From Bacteroidota bacterium (GTDB lineage Bacteria; Bacteroidota; Bacteroidia; Chitinophagales; Saprospiraceae): a stretch of DNA of 33,396 nt. The stretch is from positions 1-33,396 of the forward strand of contig JAFMDF010000070.1 of assembly GCA_017857395.1 (NCBI GenBank), given 5' to 3'. Under the pieces are notes generated by a model that saw only the letters and a list, made by a program, of their open reading frames with translations, did no database searches and was not told where the DNA came from. Made by a program: the position numbers and the translations under genes. This document shows, in pieces, positions 16,898 through 25,239 of the stretch (the first letter of the stretch is position 1; every line of letters starts with the position of its first letter).

Positions 16898-18175
16898 CTA
16901 CAAATTCCACAAAAACCAATCTTCCAACAGCCCCTTCAAATATTGCAAAAACCTAGCAGCATCTGCGCCATTTATCACCCGATGGTCAAAACCGATAGTA
17001 ATAGGCATACATAAACGAGGTTGGAAACTACCATCTACCCAAACAGGTTCTAAGCGACTAGCAGCGACCCCTAAAATAGCTACTTGGGGAAAATTAACAA
17101 TTGGAAAAATAGCGGTAGTTCCGATACCTCCCAAATTAGATATGGTAAAAGTAGCGCCTTCTAAATGTGTGGTGTTTAATTGTTTAGCCTTTGCTTTTTG
17201 GGAGATTTCTTTTAAGGTGATGGAAATTGCTGTTAGACTCTTTTGATTGGCGTCAGCTATTTTAGGCACTAATAACCCTCTTTCGGTATCAACGGCAAAC
17301 CCTATATTAATATACTCCTTGTATATTATTTCGTTGGTATCGATATCAATACTTGCATTAAATAGGGGGAATTTCTCTAAGGATTTAGCCACTACTTTAA
17401 TTAAAATAGCGGTTATGGTTAATGCGCCTCCTTGTTCCTTTACTTGATTTTTATGCAATTGACGTTTAGCCTCTAAATCTGTAATGTCAACTTTTTCTTG
17501 TAGCCAAGCATGGGGAATTTGGCTCCATGCCGTTGTCATATTGTTGCTAGTGACTTTGGAAATACCCGACATTGGTTGCCGACGAATCGTTCCCCATTTT
17601 TCAAAATTAGGTAATGGAATGGCTGGGGTAATTTTATTCGCTTTTTGTTGATTGACCTTTTTAGCAAAATCTTTTACATCTTGCATTGAAATCCGTTTGC
17701 TAGGTCGAGTAATAGTAATCTCCGAAATATTGATACCAATTTCTCGTGCAAATTTTTTAGCTAAAGGGGAGGCACGAAAACCACCTTTTGCTTTTGCTGA
17801 TTTCGGCTGAATTTCTAGCTGATTATTTACAGTCGCAGGAGTTTGTGTTGGAGTAGCTACTTGTTCTAGGACGACTTCCTTAATGGGCGTAATCGTTTTA
17901 TTTACGGGTGCTATTATCTCCATATCTCCAGTAGTTCCAGCAGAAGATTTAACCTGAAAAATAGGCGTACCTTCTCCAATTTCCTGCCCCACTTCTACTA
18001 AAATGGCTTTGACTATCCCTTCGTATTCAGCAGGTACTTCGGCAGTCACTTTATCCGTTTCGATTTCCATTAAAGGCTGGTCCAATTGAATCGAATCACC
18101 GACTTTTACCAAGATAGAGATAATCGTTCCTGTTTCTACACTTTCGCCTAAGGATGGTAAGGTTATTTCTTTCAT
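16898..18175 (-). CDS. aceF: Pyruvate dehydrogenase E2, dihydrolipoamide acetyltransferase
   Basis: 425 residues. An N-terminal lipoyl domain has the lipoyl-lysine in ETDKVTAEVP (about residue 42). A linker leads to the peripheral subunit-binding domain (RASPLAKKFAREIGINISEI, about 130-165). The acetyltransferase core fills about 200-425 and ends with the active-site segment FDHRVINGADAARF near residue 399. The usual DHRxxDG Asp is Asn here, a variation also known in some E2p enzymes such as that of Azotobacter. It transfers the acetyl group from E1 to CoA. One lipoyl domain is present, whereas E. coli has three. It follows aceE with 63 bp between them, so the two are probably co-transcribed. 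No lpd (E3) gene is in the window. Confidence 0.93.
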   Translation of the reverse strand: MKEITLPSLGESVETGTIISILVKVGDSIQLDQPLMEIETDKVTAEVPAEYEGIVKAILVEVGQEIGEGTPIFQVKSSAGTTGDMEIIAPVNKTITPIKEVVLEQVATPTQTPATVNNQLEIQPKSAKAKGGFRASPLAKKFAREIGINISEITITRPSKRISMQDVKDFAKKVNQQKANKITPAIPLPNFEKWGTIRRQPMSGISKVTSNNMTTAWSQIPHAWLQEKVDITDLEAKRQLHKNQVKEQGGALTITAILIKVVAKSLEKFPLFNASIDIDTNEIIYKEYINIGFAVDTERGLLVPKIADANQKSLTAISITLKEISQKAKAKQLNTTHLEGATFTISNLGGIGTTAIFPIVNFPQVAILGVAASRLEPVWVDGSFQPRLCMPITIGFDHRVINGADAARFLQYLKGLLEDWFLWNL

Positions 18176-18238
18176 TTTGAAATGTTTGTTGTATCTAAAT
18201 CATCCTGATTTTCAAAATCATGGTGATTTAAATAGTCG

Positions 18239-20905
18239 TTAATCAGCTGGATTAATTTTGTTCAAGTCAATCTCTTGCACTTTAATGAATTCCTGAACCT
18301 CTTTTTTAGTAACCAAGCCTTCTTTTCTTAATAATTGCAAGGCAGATAACGCAATATATTTAGCACTAATTTCAAAATGATTTCTGAGCGTTGTTCTGGA
18401 TTCACTTAAACCATAACCATCCGTTCCTAAAACATGATACGCCTTGGGCATCCATTTAGCAATACCCATCCCTAAAGACTTAACGTAATCGGAGGCGGAG
18501 ACAAACACTCCTTTTTCTTTGGCTAATAATTGTTCAACATAAGCTTTCTGCGTTTTATCATCCGTAGAAAGCAATTGATTTCTTTCCGCATTTAGCGCAT
18601 CTCTTTGTAATTCTGTATAACTGGTCACGCTCCATATATCGGTGGAGATTCCAATGGATTCCAATAATTCTTGAGCCGCCATTACTTGCATCATAATTGC
18701 CCCACTTCCCATCAAATGTGCTTTTTTACCTTTGACTACTTTTTTCGTAGATTTTTTGAAACGATACATCCCTTTAATAATGCCCGTTTCCACATCTTCA
18801 GGCATGATGGGCATTTTATAATTTTCATTGGTGACGGTGATGTAATAAAATATTTTCTCTTGTAATTCATACATTTTATGAATACCGTCTTTAATAATTA
18901 GGGCTAATTCATAAGCAAAAGCAGGGTCATAACTTTTCATATTAGGCACGACACTCGACAACACATGAGAATGCCCATCTTGATGCTGCACCCCTTCGCC
19001 ATTAAGGGTTGTCCGACCAGAAGTACCGCCAATTAGAAACCCCTTACATAACATATCTCCACAAGCCCAAATCATATCTCCGACTCGCTGAAAACCAAAA
19101 ATGGAGTAAAAAACATAAAATGGAATCATCGGCAATCCGTGCATGGCATAAGCCGAACCTGCTGCCATGAAGGAGGCAATTGCTCCTGCTTCGCAGATAC
19201 CTTCTTGTAGGATTTGTCCATCTGTACTTTCTCGATAATAGGAAATACTCCCTGCATCAACGGGTTTGTATAATTGCCCTTTGGGTTGGTAAATACCTGC
19301 ATAACGAAATAAGCCATCTAAACCAAAAGTTCGTGCCTCATCAGGAATGATTGGAACGATGTATTCTTTTACGTTTTCATGTCGCAGTAATTTAGTCATG
19401 ATTCTAACTAAGACCATTGTGGTAGAAACCGCCCTTTCTTCTGTCCCTGTATAAAACTCTCCAAACAACTCGTCTCCTGGTGTTTTTAGCGGAGTACTTT
19501 CCGTACTTCTCTCAGGTAAATAACCTCCTAAATCGAGCCGACGTTGTCGTAAATATTGAATCTCTGGACTATCATTGGAGGGGATATAAAATTTAGCTTT
19601 CGATGCGTCTGCTTCGCTCATAGGAATACCAAATCTTTTGGCTGCCTCAATGCGTTCGGTTGCATTCATATTCTTTTTCGAATGGGTGGTGTTTCGCCCT
19701 TCTCCAGCACTTCCCATGCCATATCCTTTAAGGGTTTTCATTAAAATAACGCTTGGTTTTCCATTGGGGCGGGCAGCTTTTTGAAAAGCAGCGTATATTT
19801 TTTTATAATCATGTCCACCTCGTTTAATCGTTCTGATTTCTTCATCACTCAAAGAATGCATCAACTCTGCTAATTCTGGGCTGTCTTTCACCCAATGTTC
19901 TCGTACTTTATCTCCATCCAAAACGGAATATAATTGATAATCTCCGTCCAAAGCAGCCTCCATTCTGTTGACCAAAATGCCCTTATGGTCTCTTTCTAAA
20001 AGCGCATCCCATTCACTTCCCCATATTACTTTGGTCACATTCCAACCCGCCCCTAAAAAACTGCGTTCTAATTCTTGAATAATTTTTCCATTGCCTCGTA
20101 CTGGTCCATCTAATCGCTGTAAATTGCAATTTACTACCAGAATTAAGTTGTCTAATTGTTCTCTTACAGCAATGTTTAAGGTCCCTAATGTTTCAGGCTC
20201 ATCCATTTCACCGTCCCCTACAAAAGTCCAAATTTTGCCTCCTTTTTTAGGTTTCAAGCCTCTGTTCTCTAAATACTTTTGAAATCTTGCTTGATAAATA
20301 GCACTTACTCCAACTAAACCCATAGACGCAGAAGGAATTTCCCAAAACCAAGGCATTCTTCTTGGGTGAGGGTAGGAGGGAAGTCCGCCTCCAGTTTGTA
20401 ATTCCTGTCTAAAGTTTTTGACTTGTTGTTCCGTCAATCTTCCTTCCAATAATGCTCTAGCATAAATCCCAGGAGAGGCATGCGGTTGGAACGCCACCAA
20501 ATCCCCACCATAAGTAGCTGATTTTTTTTGAAAAAAATGATTCATCCCAACCTCGTACATACTGGCAGCAGAGGCATAGGTGGCAATATGCCCGCCTAAA
20601 CCTTTTCCACTATCGTAAGCCTGTAAAACCATAGCCATCGCATTCCACCGATTGATATTTTCAATTTTCAATTCAAGTGGGGTATTACCAGGATAAGGTG
20701 GTTGGTGCTTAACATTAATGGTATTGATATAAGGAGAATTTAATGCTTCTCCTGCAAGTCTTACCCCTTTTCGAATAGCAAAAGCTCTTAATTGGTGGAT
20801 TAAATTCGCAGCTTCTTCGGCTCCTTTTTCTGCGATGACATCGGATAGCGCTGTCCTCCATTCTTCCAATTCTAATTGCCAATCTTGGTCGGATATTTTA
20901 TTCAT
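18239..20905 (-). CDS. aceE: Pyruvate dehydrogenase E1, homodimeric type
   Basis: 888 residues, the length of the homodimeric E1p family. The thiamine diphosphate motif is GDGEMDEPETLGTL near residue 230, ending in the NCNLQRLDGPVRGN segment. Other landmarks are the active-site loop region (GHDYKKIYAAF), EGRNTTHSKKNM, and the C-terminal transketolase part with YGLSESRTTLRNHFE near the end. It decarboxylates pyruvate and passes the acetyl group to AceF. The start at 20905 gives MNKISDQDWQLELEEW, as expected for the family. It is divergent from the Lrp/AsnC gene with 334 bp between them, which suggests regulation by that protein. Confidence 0.96.
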   Translation of the reverse strand: MNKISDQDWQLELEEWRTALSDVIAEKGAEEAANLIHQLRAFAIRKGVRLAGEALNSPYINTINVKHQPPYPGNTPLELKIENINRWNAMAMVLQAYDSGKGLGGHIATYASAASMYEVGMNHFFQKKSATYGGDLVAFQPHASPGIYARALLEGRLTEQQVKNFRQELQTGGGLPSYPHPRRMPWFWEIPSASMGLVGVSAIYQARFQKYLENRGLKPKKGGKIWTFVGDGEMDEPETLGTLNIAVREQLDNLILVVNCNLQRLDGPVRGNGKIIQELERSFLGAGWNVTKVIWGSEWDALLERDHKGILVNRMEAALDGDYQLYSVLDGDKVREHWVKDSPELAELMHSLSDEEIRTIKRGGHDYKKIYAAFQKAARPNGKPSVILMKTLKGYGMGSAGEGRNTTHSKKNMNATERIEAAKRFGIPMSEADASKAKFYIPSNDSPEIQYLRQRRLDLGGYLPERSTESTPLKTPGDELFGEFYTGTEERAVSTTMVLVRIMTKLLRHENVKEYIVPIIPDEARTFGLDGLFRYAGIYQPKGQLYKPVDAGSISYYRESTDGQILQEGICEAGAIASFMAAGSAYAMHGLPMIPFYVFYSIFGFQRVGDMIWACGDMLCKGFLIGGTSGRTTLNGEGVQHQDGHSHVLSSVVPNMKSYDPAFAYELALIIKDGIHKMYELQEKIFYYITVTNENYKMPIMPEDVETGIIKGMYRFKKSTKKVVKGKKAHLMGSGAIMMQVMAAQELLESIGISTDIWSVTSYTELQRDALNAERNQLLSTDDKTQKAYVEQLLAKEKGVFVSASDYVKSLGMGIAKWMPKAYHVLGTDGYGLSESRTTLRNHFEISAKYIALSALQLLRKEGLVTKKEVQEFIKVQEIDLNKINPAD

Positions 20906-21239
20906 ATTATACGGATTAATCGTTTAAATATTCTCCTGTTTCTATAGTCTTAAAAACAACAATAAACGTTCAATAAATAGACGTATTTATAGTGTCATTT
21001 GATAAATAGAATTGATAATTAGCGGTCATTAAAAGTTATTTAAATTAGTATTTATGTTTTTCAATAAGGAGTATTTTCCTTGAGGAAGTTTGACGCGGGT
21101 TTATATGGTAAAGGTAAGGAGTATAGGAATGAATACTAAATTTTTAATTTAAAGGTTTAAATATTCCCGTTTTTAATAAAAAAATAGGAAATTAGCGTTT
21201 TATTTTTATGTTTTAAAAACCCAAAAAGGAAAAATTCCT
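20906..21239. promoter_or_regulatory. Divergent control region aceE / Lrp-type regulator
   Basis: 334 AT-rich bp without a gene, expected to hold both promoters. AAGGAGTAT occurs twice in direct orientation at 21066-21074 and 21116-21124, 50 bp apart. The first is part of AAGGA ... TCCTT and the second of AGTAT ... ATACT, so both sit in small inverted repeats. AGGAA-AAA-TTCCT at 21227-21239 touches the regulator start codon and includes its likely ribosome binding site (AAGGA). These are candidate operators for the Lrp/AsnC protein; no promoter was fixed. Confidence 0.4.
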
Positions 21240-21701
21240 ATGACTAAATTAGACGCAACGGATAAAAGATTATTAGAAATGTTACAAGCCGATTCTAAAA
21301 TCAATATAAAAGAGATTGCAGCTAAGTTAAAAATCACGAAAACCCCTATCTATGAAAGAATCAAACGGTATGAAAGAGAAGGCATTATCAAGAATTATGT
21401 CGCTATACTTGATAGAGAAAAAATACCTTCCTCTATGGTCTTTTTCTGTTCGGTTTCTTTAGAAAGCCAGAAGTTGGAAGAAATCCAAAAATTCAATGAT
21501 GCTATTGCGAAAATCCCAGAAGTAATAGAATGTTATTTGATGGTCGGTAGTAATGATTTTTTATTAAAAGTGGTGGTAAAAGACCTGAAATCTTACCATC
21601 ATTTTTCTGCTGGAACAATTGCTGCGCTACCAAATATTGGGCAAATCATTAGTACTGTAGTATTAAAAGAAGTTAAAAGTTCGACTGTTTTTCCTATTTA
21701 G
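21240..21701 (+). CDS. Lrp/AsnC-family transcriptional regulator
   Basis: 153 residues, normal for the family. The N-terminal winged helix-turn-helix reads DATDKRLLEMLQADSKINIK, then AAKLKITKTPIYERIKRYE and GIIKNYVAILD. The C-terminal RAM domain follows (FFCSVSL ... VIECYLMVGSNDFLLKVVV ... ALPNIGQIISTVVLKEVK) and would bind a small ligand, often an amino acid, and control the oligomer. It is divergent from aceE, so control of the pyruvate dehydrogenase genes and of itself is likely. It is inside the block bounded by the 12-bp direct repeats and so appears to have moved with aceE and aceF. Confidence 0.93.
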   Translation: MTKLDATDKRLLEMLQADSKINIKEIAAKLKITKTPIYERIKRYEREGIIKNYVAILDREKIPSSMVFFCSVSLESQKLEEIQKFNDAIAKIPEVIECYLMVGSNDFLLKVVVKDLKSYHHFSAGTIAALPNIGQIISTVVLKEVKSSTVFPI

Positions 21702-21765
21702 AAATATCAAGTTTTTATCAAGGAAACACTAATCAACGGGAGTTTTGGATAATACTAATTGGTAA

Positions 21766-21777
21766 TCAATCGAATTA
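21766..21777. repeat. 12-bp direct repeat, right copy
   Basis: Second copy of TCAATCGAATTA (first at 16881-16892). It is the junction between the Lrp downstream region and the upstream piece of the broken SnoaL-like gene. Confidence 0.75.
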
Positions 21778-21905
21778 CCAGTAGCTGGCACATTCATATA
21801 AGACTCAGTATAGATTGCTTTTACGCCTGCCTAGCCAGGACCTCTATTATAGTTAACTTCGGCAATCAAGGCATCTCCGATGTCCTAAGTTTGCAGACTG
21901 TCGAT
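21766..21905 (-). pseudogene. Broken SnoaL-like gene, upstream piece
   Basis: The minus strand encodes DALIAEVNYNRGPG*AGVK, then AIYTESYMNVPATGNSID. It aligns with DALIAEGNYSGGPGWAGVK and ATHTGTYMNVPATGKPID of the intact gene at 24152-25168. A Trp codon has become TAG. Similarity fades upstream of about 21905, so the first two thirds of the gene are gone. The downstream part is at 16764-16892. Confidence 0.85.
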
Positions 21906-21978
21906 TTTTTAAGAATCTTTCTTAAAACTAATATCTTTACTTATTTTAATCAGATTTAATCTACGAATCGCCCATAAG

Positions 21979-22023
21979 TGTATAAGTAGGCAGAAAAGGA
22001 ACTATTTCTGCTCTTCTTATACA
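21979..22023. repeat. Two-stem hairpin in decayed region
   Basis: TGTATAAG (21979-21986) pairs with CTTATACA (22016-22023), and inside it GCAGAAA (21990-21996) pairs with TTTCTGC (22005-22011). GCCC and GGGC words just outside could extend it. It sits between two pseudogene remnants. It may be a terminator-like or mobile-element structure; there is no clear T-tract. Confidence 0.4.
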
Positions 22024-22053
22024 GTAAGGGGGCATTCTTATATTATTTACAAA

Positions 22054-22275
22054 TCAAAGAGTTGCTTCTTCTAACTTGCGGACATTATTGGGTAGGTTAT
22101 TTAATTCCTCCTCCCATAATCTACTGATGCTGTAAGAAATCACCCAATTATTAAATCTTTTTCTGAAAGGTAACTAGCATTTCAAGATGTTAGTTATCTC
22201 TTCCATAAAGTAGTAGTAGGTATGAGACTGTCCATCAACACTAAAAAAATCATACGGGTCTAGTTTATTTTTCCT
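22054..22275 (-). pseudogene. Gene remnant with in-frame stop, unknown family
   Basis: One minus-strand frame reads KLDPYDFFSVDGQSHTYYYF, then MEEITNILKC, a TAG, then LPFRKRFNNWVISYSISRLW and EEELNNLPNNVRKLEEATL with a final TGA. Except for the internal stop it looks like coding sequence of about 73 codons. No start codon is present, since a TGA lies just upstream. It is the C-terminal end of a lost gene that I do not recognise. Confidence 0.5.
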
Positions 22276-22283
22276 TCATTTAA

Positions 22284-24053
22284 ATGGAATTAAATTTAAA
22301 AATAAATGTTATGAAAAATTTAATCATCAAATTTATCTTCTTTTTTACTATATCGTTGCTTTTATCACCAAATATTGGAAAGGCACAAAAAGATTTAAAA
22401 CCTATTGTTTCTATTGAAAAAGTAGATGAATTATTTAAAAACTGGGATAATCTTAAGAAACCTGGTATCGCCGTTGGTATAGTTAGCAATGGGGAAATCG
22501 TTCATACCAAAGGGTATGGGCTTGCTAATTTAGAATTCGACATTCCTAATACAGCAGAAACAAGGTTCTATATCGGTGAATTATCCAATCAATTTACAGT
22601 TTTGGCTATTTTATTATTAGAGTCCCAAAACAAACTTTCCTTACAAGAGGATATTCGAAAATACTTACCCGTACTTCCCGATTTAGGTAAATTAGTCGCC
22701 ATAGAAGACCTAATTCATCATACAAGTGGAATTCGAGATATGGCTATAGCAAAAGCATTATCAGGTTGGAAAAATAGCGATGCAGTTTCTGAAGAACAAG
22801 CTATTCAGTTGTTCGTCAATCAACAAAAATTGAATTACGAGCCTGGAAAAAAGCAGCAGAAAAATATTTCAAGTTTTTTATTATTAGAAAAAATAATAGC
22901 CAAGGCATCAGGCACATCCTATACCGAGTATATTAAAAAAAACATCCTCGATCCCCTTCAAATGACAAACACTTTTTTTGATACTGCATCAGGAACAATC
23001 ATCAAAAATAAAGCAACTGGTTATTATCCAAAGGGAGATGGATTTATTGCAGGCACATTGAATCAAATGGAATTGAACAATACCAATGTCTATTCTACAG
23101 TAGGAGATATGTGCCGTTGGTTACTGAACTATTACCACCCAAAAGTAGGTAATACCTCCTTGATAAAAAGATTTTCAGCATTAACTACTCTGAATGGAAA
23201 ACCAGTAGAAGAAAGAAACTTTAGCTTCTATGTTAATCAATTTCATCATTGGAATTATTATGGTACAAAAAAATTATCTCATACTAGTATAGAAGGCGGT
23301 TATGCTTGTAAGATTATTCATTTTCCAGATCAAAATATGGCTGCCGTAGTCCTAGGAAATGGAGGAACGTATGATGATGAAATAGCTAATGATGACATGG
23401 CCACTATGTCGGCCGAATTATATGTAGAAAAGTATTTCGATAAATCTACCTCTTCTGGACTTGTAAAAGTGGAAGGCATAAATATGGATACTAAAATTTT
23501 AGAAAGCTTTACGGGAAATTATTGGGAACCTACTGGGTTCAATAGTAGGGCCATTTACCTAAAAAATGATACCCTAATGTATTCTAGAGGTTATAATGAA
23601 AGTCCAATTATTCCGATTGGAAAAAACAAATTTCAGATGCTTACCTATAGCAATGTTTATGTTACATTTGAAAATAGAAATAATAAAAAGAGTATGCTGG
23701 TAGAAGTGGAAGGAGTCGGAGAATTCGAACATATTGCTTATCAAAAAGATGCTCCGTGGACAAAGAATTTAGAGGCATATACAGGCGTTTATTTTTGTCA
23801 AGAATTAAAAAAAACTTACCATATTGCTAGGAAGGATAACAAACTTATTATCAATAATCTCCGAATAGGAGCAATTGAATTCACCCCAATCCTAAAAGAT
23901 GTCTTTATGGGAAATCGTCGCTATTTTAATGAATTGAAATTTAGTATAAATAATAAAGGGATTAATGGGTTTCAATTAGCTACTTCTAGTGGAGATAAAT
24001 TTTGGTTTGAAAGAACCCCTATGGTTATTGCTAGGCAGACTAAATTGAATTAG
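22284..24053 (+). CDS. Exported beta-lactamase-fold protein, catalytic motifs lost
   Basis: 589 residues in the long form. The Met at codon 10 (22311) starts a clear signal peptide (MKNLIIKFIFFFTISLLL ... GKAQ) and may be the true start. Residues about 45-370 follow the serine beta-lactamase / class C esterase family in outline: GIAVGIVSNGEIVHTKGYGLAN, LIHHTSGIRD, FPDQNMAAVVLGNGG. Where active members have SxxK before QFTALAILLL, this protein has IGELSNQFTV, with Ser changed to Glu and Lys to Asn. The YxN motif is also replaced (KNISSFLLLEK). The enzyme is therefore probably inactive and may be a binding or scaffold protein. A beta-rich C-terminal domain of about 180 residues follows. It stands alone on the plus strand, convergent with the SnoaL-like gene. 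Confidence 0.8.
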   Translation: MELNLKINVMKNLIIKFIFFFTISLLLSPNIGKAQKDLKPIVSIEKVDELFKNWDNLKKPGIAVGIVSNGEIVHTKGYGLANLEFDIPNTAETRFYIGELSNQFTVLAILLLESQNKLSLQEDIRKYLPVLPDLGKLVAIEDLIHHTSGIRDMAIAKALSGWKNSDAVSEEQAIQLFVNQQKLNYEPGKKQQKNISSFLLLEKIIAKASGTSYTEYIKKNILDPLQMTNTFFDTASGTIIKNKATGYYPKGDGFIAGTLNQMELNNTNVYSTVGDMCRWLLNYYHPKVGNTSLIKRFSALTTLNGKPVEERNFSFYVNQFHHWNYYGTKKLSHTSIEGGYACKIIHFPDQNMAAVVLGNGGTYDDEIANDDMATMSAELYVEKYFDKSTSSGLVKVEGINMDTKILESFTGNYWEPTGFNSRAIYLKNDTLMYSRGYNESPIIPIGKNKFQMLTYSNVYVTFENRNNKKSMLVEVEGVGEFEHIAYQKDAPWTKNLEAYTGVYFCQELKKTYHIARKDNKLIINNLRIGAIEFTPILKDVFMGNRRYFNELKFSINNKGINGFQLATSSGDKFWFERTPMVIARQTKLN

Positions 24054-24077
24054 TATAGAAAATTCAAGTATCAAACT

Positions 24078-24137
24078 CCAGTTCAAAATATATAAAATTT
24101 TGACAATCAGATTTTTATGTTTTGAACTGGAACTTTT
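24078..24137 (+). terminator. Probable terminator after the beta-lactamase-fold gene
   Basis: CCAGTTCAAAA (24078-24088) pairs perfectly with TTTTGAACTGG (24120-24130) across a 31-nt A/T-rich loop. AACTTTTTTA follows on the plus strand. It lies 25 bp after the stop, between convergent genes. The loop is long for a classical terminator. Confidence 0.55.
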
Positions 24138-24151
24138 TTAATAAAATCACT

Positions 24152-25168
24152 CTACTGCAAGACTTCTAACAAATCCACTCCAAACTGCCGAAACAAATGT
24201 ATCATATCCACAAATACCCAATTCTCAATATATACTTCGCCCTCCCGTTTCCACCAATCTAAGCCATTGAAATCGATAGGCTTTCCAGTAGCAGGAACAT
24301 TCATATAAGTGCCCGTATGCGTCGCTTTCACGCCTGCCCAACCAGGTCCGCCACTATAATTCCCTTCAGCAATCAAGGCATCTAAATCTTGCACTTGTCT
24401 ATCAGGATAAGCGACTAACCAAGGTTGCTGATGTAAATCTTCAAATTCTTTAAAACTCAAACAAGCACCAATTCCACCTGGACCATACCATTTAACATTG
24501 GGATGAAAATAATCTGCCATGCCCATGCTTTTTAAATTAGACTCATCAAAAGCATTTAACCCATTAAAAATAAATTGCCAAATATGGTCGAGACTATACC
24601 TAGAGGTTTTTACATCTTGTGCAGTTTGTAACACCCCATCCTTAGCGGCAGGTGCTGGATAGAGATTGTCTTTCCCTTTGCTAGGAGGCAATACAGAAAT
24701 GCCGACTTGCTGCATTAAATCAATTAAATCCAATTGAAAATAGACTTCCGTGATTTTTCCATTTTCTACTTTACAAAACTCACCCCAACGGATTTTTACC
24801 TTTTTACCATTCGCAGGAATGGTCAAATAATCTTTCGTAAAAGTGGCATTAAAATACCCTGTTCCACTTACCCAATAATGCCCGTCTTTAGAAATATCGC
24901 CATCAATACGTCCATTGGAGATACCGCCCATAAAAATATGGGTTTCTCTTTCTAGGTCTGGAAAGGCTGCTCGAAAGGGTTTCCAGAAAAATTCGGTAAA
25001 GGCATAGTTGCCAGATAGATTATTGATGGGGTCAAAGCCAAACCATTTTACATCCGAGGACATCGTTGTTTTGGCTGATTTTTCGTAATCTGTAGGTTGA
25101 CCGTTGTCTAAGGTTTGCCAGAAATTCCAAACGAGGTCTTTATTTTGTTGATTTAATTTGCTATTCAT
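24152..25168 (-). CDS. Tandem SnoaL/NTF2-like protein, copy 1
   Basis: 338 residues from the chosen start MNSKLNQQNKDLVW at 25168. A longer open frame to 25219 only adds a peptide translated from repeat B2. The protein has two NTF2-fold halves: VKWFGFDPINNLSG ... FFWKPFRAAFPDLER in the first, VKWYGPGGIGACLSF ... HQQPWLVAYPDRQ in the second. Each half ends in a strand with the ENWVFVDM / EVYFQLDL pattern followed by a helix with FRQFGVDLLE or MQQVGISVLP. SnoaL-like folds serve as cyclases, isomerases, hydrolases or binding proteins, so the reaction is open. A paralogue of the same length is at 28858-29874, and a broken third copy surrounds the aceEF block. It lies downstream of the methyltransferase on the same strand. 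Confidence 0.82.
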   Translation of the reverse strand: MNSKLNQQNKDLVWNFWQTLDNGQPTDYEKSAKTTMSSDVKWFGFDPINNLSGNYAFTEFFWKPFRAAFPDLERETHIFMGGISNGRIDGDISKDGHYWVSGTGYFNATFTKDYLTIPANGKKVKIRWGEFCKVENGKITEVYFQLDLIDLMQQVGISVLPPSKGKDNLYPAPAAKDGVLQTAQDVKTSRYSLDHIWQFIFNGLNAFDESNLKSMGMADYFHPNVKWYGPGGIGACLSFKEFEDLHQQPWLVAYPDRQVQDLDALIAEGNYSGGPGWAGVKATHTGTYMNVPATGKPIDFNGLDWWKREGEVYIENWVFVDMIHLFRQFGVDLLEVLQ

Positions 25169-25177
25169 ATTGTTGAG

Positions 25178-25239
25178 GTAACACAACTCTCTGAGTTGTG
25201 AGGTGACTGTCGATAGCACAACTCAGAGAGTCGTGTTAC
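25178..25239. repeat. Intergenic hairpin repeat, family B copy 2
   Basis: Arms at 25178-25200 and 25217-25239 are inverted repeats with one mismatch in 23. The left half is nearly identical to that of copy 1, including the start of the spacer (AGGTGA). Its right arm covers the stop codon and last residues (RNTTL) of the methyltransferase, and its left edge is 9 bp from the SnoaL-like start. It thus fills the whole gap between the two genes. Confidence 0.88.

Noticed and set aside
25169-25219. N-terminal extension of the first SnoaL-like protein with the same TSQLRELCYL peptide
   Set aside because: It is read from repeat B2. The shared peptide reflects the DNA repeat and not a protein domain.
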